Assembly: GCA_012728025.1 (NCBI GenBank)
Contig: JAAYFX010000274.1
Location: 1 to 7,582, forward strand
Reading direction: 5' to 3'
Length of the DNA stretch: 7,582 bases
Source: Clostridiales bacterium
GTDB lineage: Bacteria; Bacillota; Clostridia; Oscillospirales; Oscillospiraceae
Part shown: piece after piece, positions 1-6,528 of the stretch
Layout of the letters: each line of letters starts with the position of its first letter
Numbering within the stretch: the stretch's first letter is position 1
Made by a program: the position numbers and the translations under genes
The notes under the pieces: generated by a model
Told to the model about the DNA's origin: nothing
What the model saw: only the letters and a program-made list of their open reading frames with translations
Database searches by the model: none

Positions 1-36
1 AATCACTATACTGTAAATTATTTTCTTAATACTCAA
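1..36 (-). CDS. Partial 5' end of an unidentified gene leaving the window on the left
   Basis: Read on the minus strand, a TTG at 36-34 opens a frame that stays open to the window edge and gives MSIKKIIYSIVI. Two lysines followed by hydrophobic residues look like the start of a membrane protein or signal-anchored sensor, but 12 residues cannot identify a family. A purine-rich ribosome binding site at 51-43 lies 8 nt upstream. An in-frame TAA at 78-76 means the gene cannot start much further upstream, and there is no in-frame ATG between that stop and the TTG. It is a separate transcription unit from the four-gene minus-strand operon, because 468 nt and a terminator lie between them. The call rests only on the start context, so it is tentative. 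Confidence 0.4.
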   Translation of the reverse strand, partial: MSIKKIIYSIVI

Positions 37-42
37 ATCTTT

Positions 43-51
43 ATCCCCCTT
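43..51 (-). promoter_or_regulatory. Ribosome binding site for the partial left-edge gene
   Basis: On the minus strand this reads AAGGGGGAT, one mismatch from AAGGAGG, with 8 nt between the G-run and the TTG at 36. It is the main reason for calling a gene start here, since the coding part visible is very short. Confidence 0.45.
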
Positions 52-283
52 GAAAGAAATACATTGGCTTTGTTTTTATAAAATCAATGGAAATTTCTTT
101 ATATATCCTGTTGCGGCAAACCATAATACCAAATATACGCTTACAGAGAATATTATCACTTAAAAGTTTTCTGTTCATTTTAAAAAAGATTTTTATAATT
201 TATCATAATAATACCATCATAAGCTTTAATATGCAATTTGAAATATCAAAAAATATATGAATACCTTTTTGTAATAGCCAAAT

Positions 284-313
284 AAAAGCCCCCACGACTA
301 GTGGGAGCTTTTT
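284..313. terminator. Intrinsic terminator, possibly bidirectional
   Basis: Left arm 284-295 and right arm 301-312 pair over 12 positions with one C/A mismatch, around a 5-nt loop (GACTA). The core CCCAC/GTGGG is GC-rich. On the plus strand the stem runs directly into TTTTTGTTT; on the minus strand it ends in CTTTTATTTGG, so it can work both ways. The only gene I can assign it to is the minus-strand operon, whose last stop codon is at 505, about 190 nt upstream. No plus-strand gene ends to its left within the window. Confidence 0.8.
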
Positions 314-356
314 GTTTGGCACCTTAGTGTGATATATCAGCAATAATGAAGGTAAG

Positions 357-429
357 TGCAATTTTATCATCAAACAAGTAGATTATGGGCGCAAAGACCA
401 TAAAAGGGAAGTTAGCATATAAAATTGCA
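357..429. repeat. Nested inverted repeat, possible structured RNA element
   Basis: A perfect 11-bp inverted repeat (TGCAATTTTAT at 357-367 and ATAAAATTGCA at 419-429) encloses 51 nt. Inside it is a second perfect hairpin, TTATGG at 383-388 with CCATAA at 398-403, around the 9-nt loop GCGCAAAGA. Two helices nested this way, outside any gene and about 45 nt from a terminator, suggest a folded RNA or the footprint of a small element. I do not recognise the family. If transcribed on the minus strand it lies in the 3' region of the four-gene operon, ahead of the terminator, and also upstream of the left-edge gene. Confidence 0.4.
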
Positions 430-504
430 GGTAAATATCAAGGGGAATGTTATGCCTGTTTAAGGGTGAAAAACCCGCAAAAACCAAGTCCTCACAGGGG
501 AAAC

Positions 505-1176
505 CTAGCGAAAAACTTCCATGTCGTGGTCATAAAGCTGGGTGCGGGTAAAGGCGGCAAAATCGGGGGCAAGTTCCGGCGCAAGGCTATGCAAAGCTAC
601 AAGCAAAAGCTCCGGATTAAGAGTTGGCTCCTGAGCGGAGACAAGAGCCTTTAACATAAGCCTTCCTCCGTCCACATCAAAGCTTAGGCTGCGGATATTG
701 GGGGCAAGGTCAAAATCCGAAACTCCGCTTTTGGTTTTTTTCTCAATTACAATACTTTCTCTTTGGAAAAAGTCTATAAGACCTTCAAGCATTTCGTCTG
801 GCTGCCTTGTGTCATATTCAAAAACTCCGTCCACGTCCAGCCATTTTATTTCCTTGGGCTTTCGCACAGCTTTGTATACCTCTGTAACCTCAATACCCTC
901 GGGCAGGGATTTATTAAGTCTAAAGGGAATTTCGGAAAGCTCCATATATTCCGAAAGCCTAAAATCCATGATTTCACAAAGGCTTGCTGTGCCGACGGAA
1001 AGGGGCAGGGCAAGGGAAATAAGAGGATGGGGATTAAAGCCCTCGCTATTTTTAAGCTTTATACCCGAGCGCAAAAAAGCCCGCTGCATAGTGCGCATAA
1101 GGTCAAGGTGAGATATGTAAATAGCCCGTCCCGTTTTGGAAAAACGCAGACGCAACTTATCAAAGGTTTCATTCAT
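505..1176 (-). CDS. TIGR03936 / DUF2344 family protein, partner of the radical SAM protein
   Basis: The 223-residue product has the hallmark N-terminus of this family: a basic start (RLRFSKTG), then YISHLDLMR at about residues 20-28, then SEGFNPHPLISLALPLSVG at about 44-62. Length fits the usual 200-240 residues, so it looks complete. In other genomes the same domain is found next to, or fused to the C-terminus of, TIGR03960 radical SAM proteins, so a joint function is likely; the reaction is unknown to me. The ATG at 1176 has GGGAGG at 1190-1185, 8 nt upstream, inside the end of the radical SAM gene. The two frames overlap by 8 nt (ATGAATGA), which implies translational coupling. It is the last gene of the operon. 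RNase G, often next in relatives, is absent. Confidence 0.85.
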   Translation of the reverse strand: MNETFDKLRLRFSKTGRAIYISHLDLMRTMQRAFLRSGIKLKNSEGFNPHPLISLALPLSVGTASLCEIMDFRLSEYMELSEIPFRLNKSLPEGIEVTEVYKAVRKPKEIKWLDVDGVFEYDTRQPDEMLEGLIDFFQRESIVIEKKTKSGVSDFDLAPNIRSLSFDVDGGRLMLKALVSAQEPTLNPELLLVALHSLAPELAPDFAAFTRTQLYDHDMEVFR

Positions 1177-3004
1177 CGCAAGGGCCTCCCTTCATGAGAG
1201 ATAAGGCTCCGCAACCGGAGCATTTTTCCCGACAGTCGGGGCTTAAGGAGGCTTTGCGGGACATTTCCCAATCCTTTTTCAAAAAGCTCTCGCTTACACC
1301 AAGGTCCACTCGGCTCCAAGGCAAAACTTCATCAAGGCTTCTTTCCCTGTATGCGTAAAACTTCGGGTCAAGGCCGCAGTTTTCAAAGGCATCTGTCCAA
1401 CGCTTAAAAGAAAAATACTCGCTCCATGCATCGAGCTTACCGCTGGTTTCCCAAACCTTTTCTATAACAGAACCAAGGCGCCTGTCGCCACGGGAAAGGG
1501 CGGCCTCTATAAGGCTTGTTTCCGAATCGTGCCAGTTGTATGTGATGGCCTTTGCTCGCAAATTATCCCGCAAAAGGTCAACCCGCCTGCGATATTCCTC
1601 CATGGAAAGCTGAGCCTCCCACTGGAAAGGGGTGTGGGGCTTTGGCACAAAGCAAGAAGTTGAAACTGTTATGCGCAGACCCTTGGCCTTGTTTGAAGCA
1701 TAGGGCTTCCAAAGTGCCAGAACCTTCATGGCAAGGTCTGCTATACCCAAAACATCCTCGTCGGTTTCTGTGGGCAGACCAAGCATGAAGTAAAGCTTCA
1801 CATTGCTCCAGCCACCTTGAAAGGCAATTTTACAGGCGTTTAGAAGGTCATCCTCCTGAACGTTTTTGTTAATCACATCCCGTAGGCGCTGGGTGCCTGC
1901 CTCCGGAGCAAAGGTAAGACCGCTTTTGCGCACAGACTGAACCTTTTCCATAAGCTCCACGGAAAAGTTATCGGCCCGAAGGGAGGGCAGGGAAAGCCCT
2001 GTGCTGCGGGGAACGCAAAAATCCAAAAGCCCGTCACAAAGTTCGTTTAAGGGGCGGTAGTCACTGGTGGAAAGGGAGGACAGGGTGATTTCGTTATAGC
2101 CGGTATTTTCAAGGCTGCTTGTCCCTTGGGAGATAAGCTTTTGGGAGCTTCTGGAGCGTATGGGGCGATAGGCAAAGCCCGCCTGACAAAAACGGCAGCC
2201 CCGAACACAGCCCCGAAAAAGCTCCAGTGTAACCCTATCGTGGACTATCTCTGTGGAGGGGACTATGGGGTTTAGGGGGAAAAAGCTGTTTTCAAAGTCC
2301 TCGACTATGCGCTTTGTAACCTTTTTCGGCGCATTCTGCAAAGGCCTGATTTCTTCTATGGTTCCCTCATCTTTATACACAGGACTGTAAAGGGAGGGCA
2401 CATAAATGCCGCTGATTTTAGAAGCTTCCAGAAGAAACTGCTCCTTAGACCAGCCGAGGGATTTTGCCTCCCGCAAAAGGGAAAGCAGCTCCAAGTTTAC
2501 TTCCTCACCCTCACCGATTACGAAAAGGTCGAGAAAATCTGCCATTGGCTCGGGATTTACGCAGGCTGTTCCTCCGGCAAAAACAAGGGGCAAAAGACCC
2601 TGACGTTCCGAGCTTTTTACAGGTATGCCTGCAAGGTCTAACATATTAAGCACATTGGTATAGGCCATCTCGTAGCCCAGAGAAAAGCCGATGGCATCAA
2701 AATCCCCAAGGGGGTCGCCGGATTCCAGCGCCCAAAGGGGGATACCCTCCGAGCGCATCTGCTCCTCCATGTCCCCCCAAGGGGCAAAGCAGCGCTCGCA
2801 CCAGAGCCAGTCTACTTCGTTGGCAGAGCCGTAAAGTATTTTAAGCCCTAAGTTTGACATACCTATTTCATAGGTATCCGGAAAGCAAAGTGCCATGCGC
2901 AGGTCTATTTCCGATTTGTTTTTTATTATTTGATTATATTCGCCGCCGGTATATCTGGCGGGCTTTTGCACCTTTGGAAGGATGCGGCTTAGTCTTTTGT
3001 CCAT
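1169..3004 (-). CDS. TIGR03960 family B12-binding-like radical SAM protein
   Basis: The 611-residue product carries a radical SAM cluster motif CVRGCRFC at residues 266-273 (Cys266, Cys270, Cys273), which should hold the [4Fe-4S] cluster that cleaves S-adenosylmethionine. Residues about 30-180 form the N-terminal region annotated as B12-binding-like in this family, but I see no DxHxxG cobalamin-ligand motif. The radical SAM barrel follows, with ITLSSLSTSDY (306-316), LTFAPEAGTQRLRDVINK (363-380) and YFMLGLPTETDED (405-417). The C-terminus has a second cysteine cluster, CREKCSGC at 591-598, possibly for another metal centre. The substrate is unknown to me; an RNA or protein target is only a guess from genomic neighbours in relatives. 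The start is ATG with AGGAG at 3015-3011, 6 nt upstream. The stop overlaps the DUF2344 start by 8 nt. An 82-nt gap separates it from the M50 gene upstream. Confidence 0.9.
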   Translation of the reverse strand: MDKRLSRILPKVQKPARYTGGEYNQIIKNKSEIDLRMALCFPDTYEIGMSNLGLKILYGSANEVDWLWCERCFAPWGDMEEQMRSEGIPLWALESGDPLGDFDAIGFSLGYEMAYTNVLNMLDLAGIPVKSSERQGLLPLVFAGGTACVNPEPMADFLDLFVIGEGEEVNLELLSLLREAKSLGWSKEQFLLEASKISGIYVPSLYSPVYKDEGTIEEIRPLQNAPKKVTKRIVEDFENSFFPLNPIVPSTEIVHDRVTLELFRGCVRGCRFCQAGFAYRPIRSRSSQKLISQGTSSLENTGYNEITLSSLSTSDYRPLNELCDGLLDFCVPRSTGLSLPSLRADNFSVELMEKVQSVRKSGLTFAPEAGTQRLRDVINKNVQEDDLLNACKIAFQGGWSNVKLYFMLGLPTETDEDVLGIADLAMKVLALWKPYASNKAKGLRITVSTSCFVPKPHTPFQWEAQLSMEEYRRRVDLLRDNLRAKAITYNWHDSETSLIEAALSRGDRRLGSVIEKVWETSGKLDAWSEYFSFKRWTDAFENCGLDPKFYAYRERSLDEVLPWSRVDLGVSESFLKKDWEMSRKASLSPDCREKCSGCGALSLMKGGPCDE

Positions 3005-3086
3005 GTAAGGCTCCTGTGAGTATTAGGCTATTTTCTTATACAAAGACCCGAAGGGCGGCTGGAAGAATTTTAGCCTTATAATCATT

Positions 3087-3713
3087 TTATACTGTCCTGT
3101 CTTTATTTACAAGACGTTTCGGGAAAACAAGAAGCCAGATGCCAGCGATTAAAAGGGCGGCACCCTTTCCATCCAGCAAAAAATACAGGCCGAAAAGGCA
3201 CAAAGCCAGAGAAATGCCAAAGGACAAAACCAGTGATATAACTTTTGAAACCTTATTGCCCCAGAAGAACGCCGCTCCTATGGACACAGCCCGTCCGCCG
3301 TCTAAGGGCAGGGCGGGCAGGAGATTAAAGCAGTTTAAAATAAGCCCTATACCTGCGCAAGAAAGAAGATACTCACTTTCAAAAATGACAGCAAGTCTTG
3401 CGCATAAAAAGGCGAAGCAAAGGCCAAAAAAAGGGCCGGAAAGAGTGGTCAAAAATTCTCCATGGCAGCTAATATCACCGGAAAAGTCCAAGGCAAAGCC
3501 GGAAATACCGGCACGAAGAGCCGTTGGACGTGCGCCAAAAAGTCTCATTGCCAAAATGTGTCCGCCCTCATGAACAATAAGGGCAGGCAGGGCGGCTAAA
3601 AATATGCCGCAACTGTCAAAAAAATAAATGATTGCCATAAGGAGCAAAAACCCGCTGCTGATATTTATTTTTAAATGCGGCTCACGCTTATTTTTAAAAT
3701 AGGATTTTGACAT
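3087..3713 (-). CDS. spoIVFB: M50 family intramembrane zinc metalloprotease, SpoIVFB-like
   Basis: A 208-residue polytopic membrane protein with the site-2 protease zinc motif HEGGH at residues 48-52 (His48 and His52 as ligands, Glu49 catalytic). The distal motif NLLPALPLDGGR is at 130-141, with Asp138 as third ligand. Hydrophobic segments lie at roughly 21-47, 93-110, 115-133, 155-180 and 184-198. SpoIVFB of Bacillus cleaves pro-sigma-K in the outer forespore membrane late in sporulation. The adjacent M23 gene matches the spoIVFA-spoIVFB order, which supports that role. The Bacillus protein is about 80 residues longer because of a C-terminal CBS domain, which is missing here. The start lies 4 nt after the M23 stop codon with no good ribosome binding site visible, so translation probably depends on coupling. 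A general housekeeping S2P cannot be excluded. Confidence 0.85.
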   Translation of the reverse strand: MSKSYFKNKREPHLKINISSGFLLLMAIIYFFDSCGIFLAALPALIVHEGGHILAMRLFGARPTALRAGISGFALDFSGDISCHGEFLTTLSGPFFGLCFAFLCARLAVIFESEYLLSCAGIGLILNCFNLLPALPLDGGRAVSIGAAFFWGNKVSKVISLVLSFGISLALCLFGLYFLLDGKGAALLIAGIWLLVFPKRLVNKDRTV

Positions 3714-3717
3714 AAGT

Positions 3718-4710
3718 TTAAAGATAAAATTCAGGGTTTAGGTACAGACCGTTTCGCAACAGCTCAAAATGAAGATGAGGCCCTGTCACATTGCCGGATT
3801 GTCCGGAAAGGGCTATCAGCTCTCCCGCCTTTACCCTATCACCATAGGAGACATGAAGGTTGCTGCAATGGGCGTATAGGCTTGAATAGCCATCTTCATG
3901 GGATAGGATAATTGTGTTTCCGTAGCCATCAAATTGCTGGGCGGCAATGACTGTGCCATCAGCAAAGGCATAGATTTCTTCACCGTAATTTAAGTTGAAA
4001 TCCGTGCCGTAATGAAAGCGCAGGTCACCGTAGATTGGATGTATGCGATAGCCGAAGGGGGAGCCTATCTCCGCCAAAGCGGGGGCTGTGATGTTAAAGG
4101 GCAGGGTTGGAAATTCGCAAAGAACGTTTGCTGGAAGCTCGGTTTGAGCGAAGGCCGTTTGGCGGGCAATGAACTCATCTAAAACAGCGGTATTATCGTC
4201 CGCCACATCCAAGGGGGGCAGGGCGCTGCCGCCTTCGGAAGGGGCGGGAGAGCCTTTGGCATCCATATCAAAAAGCAAGTCAGGACTGTCGGCGGCGGAA
4301 GGCACAAAGCCGCAGGTAAGGGCTTTTGCAAGGGTATCAGCAGAGCCAAAATCATCCCTTGGCTCACCCTGTGACACAAAAATTGTGGCAGAGGGGCGGA
4401 TATAGCCTTGGGGAAGACTGAAGCCATGGAGATTTTTATATATCATTGTTTCAAGAGGAAAATCGTTGGATACATCTGCTTTTTGAACGGGAGCTTTGTT
4501 ATTTTCGCCGCCGCCCTCCCATGCGTAAATAACGCCATGTTCTCCGGAAAGCAACCTGCCTGCCGCCTCTATGCTGTCTTTTAAAAAGTCTTCGCTTCTA
4601 AACGTCGGAGAAAAAGCGCTTTTGAAGTTTTCGCTGCTTTGTGGCAAAAGGTGCTTAAAGGCCCAGATGGCGGCGAACACAAAGGCCCAGATTATAAAGG
4701 TTTTTTTCAT
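3718..4710 (-). CDS. Membrane-anchored M23 (LytM) peptidase, SpoIVFA-like
   Basis: From the chosen ATG the product is 330 residues. MKKTF is followed by a single hydrophobic anchor at about residues 4-23, then a long linker low in recognisable motifs (about 25-210, acidic and proline/alanine-rich). The LytM domain spans about 215-330. All M23 zinc/catalytic residues are visible: HYGTD (His233, Asp237), the histidine in LYAH (His281) and HLH (His312, His314), so it could be an active peptidoglycan endopeptidase. Position directly before the M50 gene resembles spoIVFA, whose product anchors and inhibits SpoIVFB; a plain cell-wall hydrolase is the alternative. The frame extends upstream to a TTG at 4755 and an ATG at 4722. 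I prefer the ATG at 4710 because the membrane anchor begins there and GGAAAGG at 4730-4724 lies upstream (spacing 13 nt, rather long). First gene of the operon. Confidence 0.85.
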   Translation of the reverse strand: MKKTFIIWAFVFAAIWAFKHLLPQSSENFKSAFSPTFRSEDFLKDSIEAAGRLLSGEHGVIYAWEGGGENNKAPVQKADVSNDFPLETMIYKNLHGFSLPQGYIRPSATIFVSQGEPRDDFGSADTLAKALTCGFVPSAADSPDLLFDMDAKGSPAPSEGGSALPPLDVADDNTAVLDEFIARQTAFAQTELPANVLCEFPTLPFNITAPALAEIGSPFGYRIHPIYGDLRFHYGTDFNLNYGEEIYAFADGTVIAAQQFDGYGNTIILSHEDGYSSLYAHCSNLHVSYGDRVKAGELIALSGQSGNVTGPHLHFELLRNGLYLNPEFYL

Positions 4711-4822
4711 GTTTATGACCATGCCTTTCCGCTGCGGCTCAAGACGCAAAGCCAAAGAGTCGGCCTAATTTGCGCATAGATTGGGATTTGTCTAGGGAGA
4801 GCCGTTTGTTCATTCAAAATCT

Positions 4823-4850
4823 TCAGCCTTTTATGAAAAAAGGAGGCTGA
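4823..4850. repeat. Short stem-loop in the divergent intergenic region
   Basis: TCAGCCT at 4823-4829 pairs with AGGCTGA at 4844-4850 around a 14-nt A/T-rich loop. There is no adjacent T-run on the plus strand (TTTTTTT starts about 14 nt later), and on the minus strand the tail is AGATTTT, so it is a weak terminator candidate at best. It could be a leader hairpin of the minus-strand operon or a protein-binding site. Confidence 0.35.
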
Positions 4851-4901
4851 TTTAGAGAAAATGTTTTTTTGTCTATCACACTTTATTTATTTTTAATTAG
4901 G

Positions 4902-4910
4902 TGATATAAT
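4902..4910 (+). promoter_or_regulatory. Extended -10 promoter element for cls
   Basis: TGATATAAT is a perfect extended -10 (TGnTATAAT), with the hexamer TATAAT at 4905-4910. Seventeen nt upstream is a weak -35, TTTATT at 4882-4887. Transcription would begin near 4917. The hexamer overlaps the ATG at 4909, so that ATG would be upstream of the transcript start, which argues for the ATG at 4978 as the true cls start. Confidence 0.65.
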
Positions 4911-4966
4911 GAAAAAGTATGCTTTGGACTTTTCGTCCTTATTATATTGGGACGACAGGCCCTTTC

Positions 4967-4971
4967 GGAGG
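4967..4971 (+). promoter_or_regulatory. Ribosome binding site selecting the cls start
   Basis: GGAGG lies 6 nt before the ATG at 4978, an optimal site. The competing ATG at 4909 also has a partial match (AGGTGAT at 4899-4905), but it coincides with the promoter, so this site decides the start. Confidence 0.65.
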
Positions 4972-4977
4972 ATTTGC

Positions 4978-6528
4978 ATGGAACGTTTCAGCATAAAACG
5001 GCTGCTTTCCAGCCGGCTTTTTATAACTATTGTCATCATTGCCATCGAAATGGTGTGGGTGGCGATGATTTTTCTGCGCCTTGTTGGGGAAGTTGAGTGG
5101 CTGTCGACTGCCTTTGAAATTCTAAGTATTGTGGCCGCCTTGTATATAATCACAAAGGACGACGTTCCTGCATACAGAATGGGCTGGATTGTTATTATCC
5201 TTGTGGTGCCTGTTTTCGGTGGGCTTATGTTTTTGCTGTTAGGAGAAAAACGCCCAGCCCGAAAAATGCGAACACAGCTTGAAAGAGGGACTCGTGACCA
5301 TTGCCTCACCATCCATCAGGAGCCGGAGGTTATGAAGGAATTTGAAGAAATGGCGCCACGGGCTCAAAGAACCGCCGGATACATTGAAAAATACGGCAGC
5401 TTTCCCGTTTGGAAAAATACTAAGGTGAGCTATCACCCCATAGGCGAGGCTCATTTTGAGGATATGTTAATAGAGCTTAGAAAGGCAGAGCGGTTCATCT
5501 TCCTTGAATATTTCATAATTGAAGAAGGGGAAATGTGGGGCTCGATTCTGGATATTCTCTGTGAAAAGGCCGCCCGAGGGCTTGATGTGCGCCTTATCTA
5601 TGATGATATGGGCTGTCTTAGAAAGCTTCCAAGCCGATATTACAAAAAGCTTGAAGAAAGCGGGATAAAGTGTTTGGTATTTAACCCCTTTATTCCTTTT
5701 ATCTCCCTTGTTATGAACAACCGCAATCACAGGAAAATGCTTATAATCGACGGTTGCACAGCCTTCACCGGCGGGGTTAACCTTGCGGATGAATACATCA
5801 ACCGCAAAAAGGTCTTCGGCCATTGGAAGGATACGGGGGTTATGCTTAAGGGAGATGCCGTCTGGAACTTCACAGTCATGTTTCTTGAAATGTGGAATTC
5901 CTTCCGATACAGCGAGGAAGACTTTTCCCCGTTTTTACCCTGTCCCTCCTGTGATGAGAGCTTTCAGTCGGATGGCTTTGTACAGCCTTTTACAGATTCA
6001 CCTTTAGACGGGGAAACGGTTTCTCTCAACGTATATTTGGAAATTCTTTCTCAGGCCAAGGACTATGTTTATATTTTCACACCCTATCTTGCCATAAGTG
6101 ACGAGTTGCAGATTTCCCTTTGTTCTGCGGCAAAGCGGGGAGTGGATGTTCGCATGGTGCTGCCAGGGATACCGGACAAAAAGACGGCCTTTCGTCTTTC
6201 ACGCTCTTACTATGTCCCCCTTTTGGAGGCGGGAGTAAAAATCTATGAGTACAGCCCTGGGTTTATGCATGCCAAAAGCTATGTATGCGACGACGAAATG
6301 GCCGTAGTCGGCACTATAAACATGGATTATCGCAGCCTTTATCTACACTTTGAATGTGCAGTTTTTATGTATGGATGCAGCGCTATAAAGGAGCTTAAAG
6401 AAGATGCTCTCAAAACCTTTGAAATATCCCACAGGGTTACGGTGGCTGATAGAAAAAAAGGTTTTATAAGGCAGCTTCTCGGCGGCCTTATAGACTCGGT
6501 TCTCAGGGTGTTTGCGCCCTTATTCTAG
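4978..6528 (+). CDS. cls: Cardiolipin synthase, phospholipase D family
   Basis: From the ATG at 4978 the product is 516 residues. Bacterial Cls enzymes join two phosphatidylglycerols into cardiolipin plus glycerol at the cytoplasmic membrane. Hydrophobic segments lie at about 15-36, 44-59 and 68-89, forming the usual N-terminal membrane region (PLDc_N). Two complete HKD motifs follow: HRKMLIID (His251, Lys253, Asp258), continuing to TGGVNLADEY, and HAKSYVCD (His431, Lys433, Asp438), continuing to VGTINMDYRS. Length is close to the roughly 480-510 residues common in Firmicutes. An upstream ATG at 4909 would add 23 residues but falls inside the -10 box of the likely promoter, so I reject it with moderate confidence. 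The gene is divergent from the spoIVF-like operon and lies 48 nt before argH. Other lipid-active PLD enzymes are possible but less likely. Confidence 0.92.
   Translation: MERFSIKRLLSSRLFITIVIIAIEMVWVAMIFLRLVGEVEWLSTAFEILSIVAALYIITKDDVPAYRMGWIVIILVVPVFGGLMFLLLGEKRPARKMRTQLERGTRDHCLTIHQEPEVMKEFEEMAPRAQRTAGYIEKYGSFPVWKNTKVSYHPIGEAHFEDMLIELRKAERFIFLEYFIIEEGEMWGSILDILCEKAARGLDVRLIYDDMGCLRKLPSRYYKKLEESGIKCLVFNPFIPFISLVMNNRNHRKMLIIDGCTAFTGGVNLADEYINRKKVFGHWKDTGVMLKGDAVWNFTVMFLEMWNSFRYSEEDFSPFLPCPSCDESFQSDGFVQPFTDSPLDGETVSLNVYLEILSQAKDYVYIFTPYLAISDELQISLCSAAKRGVDVRMVLPGIPDKKTAFRLSRSYYVPLLEAGVKIYEYSPGFMHAKSYVCDDEMAVVGTINMDYRSLYLHFECAVFMYGCSAIKELKEDALKTFEISHRVTVADRKKGFIRQLLGGLIDSVLRVFAPLF

Larger units (their letters stand above)
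37..504. other. AT-rich gene-free region with a terminator and a nested inverted repeat
   Basis: No frame on either strand carries a convincing gene here. Positions 37-283 are strongly AT-rich with frequent stops in all frames, and contain many A/T runs with TATA-like hexamers but no pair of -35 and -10 boxes I would defend. A terminator-like stem-loop sits at 284-313 and a nested inverted repeat at 357-429. An 89-codon open frame starts at the ATG at 385 on the plus strand, but its second half lies antisense to the DUF2344 gene. It has no clear ribosome binding site and its product is just lysine/glycine-rich, so it is probably spurious. The composition changes sharply from the coding DNA to the right of position 505. 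Confidence 0.7.
4711..4977. other. Divergent intergenic region between the spoIVF-like operon and cls
   Basis: This stretch should hold the promoters of both transcription units. On the plus strand there is a strong extended -10 at 4902-4910. For the minus-strand operon I looked for sigma-A, sigma-E, sigma-F and sigma-G type promoters and found none I would defend; TAGACA at 4794-4789 has no good -10 at 17 nt. A short stem-loop lies at 4823-4850. A 12-residue minus-strand frame from the ATG at 4777 has no ribosome binding site and is probably not a leader peptide. Confidence 0.6.

Noticed and set aside
366..410. Resemblance of CAAAC ... GCGCAAAG on the plus strand to a cyclic di-GMP-I (GEMM) riboswitch
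   Set aside because: The GAAA-capped hairpin between the two conserved strands is missing, the GCAAAG strand is not followed by a pairing partner of the GEMM type, and the conserved 3' segment is absent.
385..654. Plus-strand 89-codon open frame
   Set aside because: Over half of it is antisense to the DUF2344 gene, it has no clear ribosome binding site, and its product matches no family I recognise.
698..1197. Plus-strand open frames antisense to the DUF2344 gene
   Set aside because: The minus-strand frame has clear family motifs, so these are shadow frames.
3024..3078. AGGCTA/TAGCCT inverted repeat in the gap between the M50 and radical SAM genes
   Set aside because: Only 6 bp with a loop of over 30 nt and no T-run, so it is within chance expectation and not a supported terminator.
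3139..3573. 144-codon plus-strand frame antisense to the M50 gene
   Set aside because: It mirrors a membrane-protein gene with intact protease motifs; the product is lysine/proline-rich without domains.
4893..5312. 139-codon minus-strand frame opposite the start of cls
   Set aside because: It overlaps the cls N-terminal membrane region antisense and shows no recognisable family or good start context.
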